Made by a program: the position numbers and the translations under genes
In this document: one piece after another, positions 61,808 to 64,000 of the stretch
Numbering within the stretch: the stretch's first letter is position 1
Layout: each line of letters begins with the position of its first letter
Notes under the pieces: generated by a model
What the model was told of the DNA's origin: nothing
The model's database searches: none
Seen by the model: only the letters and a program-made list of their open reading frames with translations
Assembly (NCBI RefSeq): GCF_017873435.1
Contig: NZ_JAGGKG010000002.1
Span: 62,001-126,000, forward strand
Reading direction: 5' to 3'
DNA length: 64,000 bases
DNA from: Paenibacillus turicensis
Lineage (GTDB): Bacteria > Bacillota > Bacilli > Paenibacillales > Paenibacillaceae

Positions 61808-62677
61808 CTATTCTTTTTGAACCTGGTATTGGCTTCTTGAAAACGCAGTTCTCCAGGTCGGATACTCAAGTTCCCAACCACACTCATTTTTGGCTTTGCT
61901 GTTAGAAGCACCTCTCTCCCACGGACTAAAATCGGACCCAATTTCTGGTCTAGATGCGTGTAATGCATCTGCATACACAGGTAGCCACTCTATACCTTTA
62001 GCAGGTTCATCATCTACGATGTTATACGTTCCTGTAGGCCACTCCAATGCCAGAAAAGCAGCATTCGCAGCATCTTGCACATGCACAAAAGAAGAGACGC
62101 CGTCTGTTGCCTTTACCTCTTGCTTCCTTACTTTTTCAGCCGTAGACCCAGCCTGATCATACCAAGTTGCGGGTCCATACAAAGTACCGTATCGTAAAAC
62201 TACATATTCCGGAATTTCTTTTACAGCTTCCTCTAGGGCCACAACACCGTTAATCGTTGTATATCTAGGCATAGGGGCATCGAGGTCCAATGAAGTTTCT
62301 TCCGTTGCAGGAGTTGTGCCAGGTTCATATGCCCATGAAATACTCTGTGCGATTATTTTTTGTACCTTTGCTTGTTTTGCTGCATCCACTAGGTTGCGAG
62401 TTCCTTCAATCCGTATGCGAGCATTTTCTGCTGAGCTGCCTTGACTTAATGAGGTTAATTGATGAATGACAACATCAGGTTTAACTTCCGTTAAAATATT
62501 CACCATTTGCTCCCGATCGAACACATCTGCAAGAACTGCTTTGGCTCCAGTTTGTTCAATGGCCTGTCGTTGCTTTTCTTTCCTTGTCATGCCAATGACA
62601 TCGTGACCAGCTTGTACGAGCTGCGGTAGCAACAATCTCCCAATAACACCACTAGCACCAGCTACAAAAATTTTCAT
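61808..62677 (-). CDS. NAD-dependent epimerase/dehydratase family protein
   Basis: This 289-residue extended SDR has the loop IFVAGASGVIGRLLLPQLVQ and the DVVIHQLTSLS strand. It keeps the YxxxK-like region only loosely (RYTTINGVVALEEAVK), so catalysis may differ from classical epimerases. Its ATG overlaps the stop of the small membrane gene upstream (ATGA at 62674-62677) and uses the GGAGGTC inside it, so the two are translationally coupled. Function unknown beyond family. Confidence 0.85.
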   Translation of the reverse strand: MKIFVAGASGVIGRLLLPQLVQAGHDVIGMTRKEKQRQAIEQTGAKAVLADVFDREQMVNILTEVKPDVVIHQLTSLSQGSSAENARIRIEGTRNLVDAAKQAKVQKIIAQSISWAYEPGTTPATEETSLDLDAPMPRYTTINGVVALEEAVKEIPEYVVLRYGTLYGPATWYDQAGSTAEKVRKQEVKATDGVSSFVHVQDAANAAFLALEWPTGTYNIVDDEPAKGIEWLPVYADALHASRPEIGSDFSPWERGASNSKAKNECGWELEYPTWRTAFSRSQYQVQKE

Positions 62678-62970
62678 AAAAATAGACCTCCAAATTTTCT
62701 ATATATTGATAAAATCAGAATCTGCAACTGATTGATGACAAGACCCATAGCAGCTGTCACGGTCGGTGCAATGAAAATTACGTATGGACGTCTGATCCAC
62801 CCTGGTTCTCTGTATACCCACATCGCTATAGCCATCGCCGCGACTTCTGGTAAAATGATCTCTGAATGTTGTAACCATACGGATAAACTAACCATCAATA
62901 CAATAAATGATATCGCAATAACGTAAGGCAGCTTGCCTATTTTATTCGTTGCGAGATCTGCTGTATTCAT
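62674..62970 (-). CDS. Small membrane protein, possibly truncated
   Basis: This 98-residue protein has three hydrophobic segments (about residues 16-35, 43-58 and 68-86). It ends in the charged tail SIYRKFGGLFL, whose codons also provide the ribosome binding site of the next gene. I recall longer Bacillales membrane proteins with this start, so it may be the first half of a disrupted gene, but that could not be checked. The ATG at 62970 follows GGAGAG. Confidence 0.6.
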   Translation of the reverse strand: MNTADLATNKIGKLPYVIAISFIVLMVSLSVWLQHSEIILPEVAAMAIAMWVYREPGWIRRPYVIFIAPTVTAAMGLVINQLQILILSIYRKFGGLFL

Positions 62971-63162
62971 ATGCTCTCCTTTCAATCCAACTTAAAGCTA
63001 TTGCTACTGTTGGATAATCATAGCTATGATTAATGTGCATTTAATACAGCATGCTGTTAAATTTATGCTAACATGAACATTTTGAATGTTTTAAGTACCA
63101 CTGTATTTCATTTTTTTGCATACCAATTATTAAAGACTTACATAAGCATGTGACAGTAAAAT

Positions 63163-63190
63163 AAAAAAGCCGCTAAAATAGCGACTTTAT
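63163..63190 (-). terminator. Terminator of the hybrid kinase gene
   Basis: AAAGCCGCTA and TAGCGACTTT pair, with a T-run on the minus strand. Confidence 0.88.
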
Positions 63191-63202
63191 CGTGATAAGT
63201 TA

Positions 63203-64000
63203 TTATAGTCTCGGTACGATGAATGAAACGGTAGTTCCTTCACCAGGTATACTTTGAATCAGTAAACCTTGCCCATAAATCTTTTTAAGGCGTCGATCGG
63301 TATTCGTTAATCCCACACCGGATGTCCCAGCCTTCTTCTTGCCATCTAAGATGGAAGACAGCTTGGTCTCATCCATACCAACTCCATTATCATGTATGAC
63401 AAACTTGATATAATCCTCTTCTTTCATAGCAGATAGGCTTAGCTTCCCTCCACTTGTACGCTTCAATATGCCGTGGCGAATTGCATTTTCTACGATAGGC
63501 TGGATTGTAAGTGGCGGAAGTTTCGTATCCAAATGATCAGGCAGATTCCATTCGACTTCCAATCGGTCTCCAAACCGTTCCTTTTCGATATATAAATACG
63601 CTCGCAGCAAGTCAAGCTCATGGGACAGTGGGACCAGAGGCTGTAAATTTTTTGAATTAAAACTTCCCTGTAAGTAGTCACTAAAGGCTAAAAGCAATTT
63701 AATCATACGATCTGAATCTAATAAACTTAGTGAAGCAATAGAATTAATTGTATTAAACAAAAAGTGAGGCTGAATCTGAGCTTGGAGCCATGCAGCTTCC
63801 ATCCGCAATTGCTCGTCAACGGATTGTTTAAAATGGATTAATGCACGAATTCTTGATTGCAGCTCTAACATTTCAACCGGCTTTGTTAAGTAATCATTAG
63901 CTCCTGCAAGAAAGCCAGCTTGAATATCATCGGGTCTAATCCTTGCCGTCAATAGCAATACTGGCAACTCAAAAATAGTGAATTTCTCACGTATCATTTC
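63203..64000 (-). CDS. Receiver/LytS-type hybrid histidine kinase, C-terminal part
   Basis: The frame is open to the right edge, so the N-terminal part is outside. Visible are the second half of a receiver domain (PVLLLTARIRPDDIQAGFLA, GANDYLTKPVEMLELQSRIR, with the conserved Lys of TKP), then a His_kinase domain of the LytS/YesM type. That has HFLFNTINSIASLSLL with the phospho-His in QIQPHFLFN. The HATPase has IVENAIRHGI, DNGVGM and GVGLTNTDRRL. This order (receiver before LytS-type kinase) is known from large Bacillales/Paenibacillus sensor hybrids with a 7TM sensor at the N terminus. Signal unknown. Confidence 0.88.
   Translation of the reverse strand, partial: EMIREKFTIFELPVLLLTARIRPDDIQAGFLAGANDYLTKPVEMLELQSRIRALIHFKQSVDEQLRMEAAWLQAQIQPHFLFNTINSIASLSLLDSDRMIKLLLAFSDYLQGSFNSKNLQPLVPLSHELDLLRAYLYIEKERFGDRLEVEWNLPDHLDTKLPPLTIQPIVENAIRHGILKRTSGGKLSLSAMKEEDYIKFVIHDNGVGMDETKLSSILDGKKKAGTSGVGLTNTDRRLKKIYGQGLLIQSIPGEGTTVSFIVPRL

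Overview
The window is a chromosomal segment of a low-GC, endospore-forming member of the Bacillales. The evidence is a GerA-type spore germination operon with a sigma-G-type promoter, strong AGGAGG ribosome binding sites with frequent TTG/GTG starts, a PdxS/PdxT vitamin B6 pathway under a MocR-type PdxR, a leucine T-box, and Bacillus-type regulatory boxes (LexA/DinR, Fnr, Rrf2/YwnA, SmtB/CadC). A Paenibacillus/Brevibacillus-like organism fits, but the species cannot be fixed from the sequence. I saw no rRNA, tRNA, CRISPR array or intact transposase.

Layout. 1-9.2 kb: end of a polysaccharide deacetylase, a YCF48/BNR lipoprotein, a small Cys-rich protein behind an Fnr box, a CNNM/CorC-type protein, an M29 aminopeptidase, a Ktr/Trk potassium channel subunit, an AI-2E-family permease and a tandem AbrB-like protein. 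9.3-15 kb: an Rrf2 regulator (YwnA-like) that shares one operator sequence with a CatE-like dioxygenase/YwnB operon, an SOS-boxed alkC, and pdxR. 15-22 kb: pdxST, a pentapeptide repeat protein, an ABC exporter whose promoter is bracketed by two matching dyads, and a T-box-controlled leuA. 22-25.5 kb: an ArsR-type regulator divergent from an mhqO/flavin reductase/mhqD detoxification operon. 25.5-34 kb: SelO, an HssRS-like two-component system, and ger genes (B divergent from A-C-D). 34-42.8 kb: serine hydrolase, LysE exporter, secreted CE1 esterase, NCS2 purine permease, membrane-anchored hydrolase, and a Zn/Cd P-type ATPase with its SmtB/CadC repressor. 43-44.9 kb: a two-gene operon coding for a winged-helix/GyrB-ATPase fusion and a methyltransferase. 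45.5-51.8 kb: an apparently GC-richer block holding a giant SLH-anchored double esterase, flanked by gene remnants. 52-64 kb: a MarR-controlled tandem GNAT/YczE operon, a GH43 xylosidase, HpaB, a TetR-controlled oxidoreductase cluster, GNATs, and the C-terminal part of a receiver/LytS-type hybrid kinase at the right edge.

Several transcription units pair a regulator with a visible operator and so can be read as circuits: Rrf2 with TGTAACT-N5-AGTTACA (three copies), SmtB/CadC with a 38-bp palindrome, the ArsR-type regulator with a 35-bp dyad, MarR with TTGCATTTGCAA, and the ArsR-GyrB fusion with an 18-bp palindrome at its own transcription start. The most unusual item is that fusion: a DNA-binding domain joined to a gyrase-B-like nucleotide-binding domain that appears to lack the catalytic glutamate, co-transcribed with a SAM methyltransferase.
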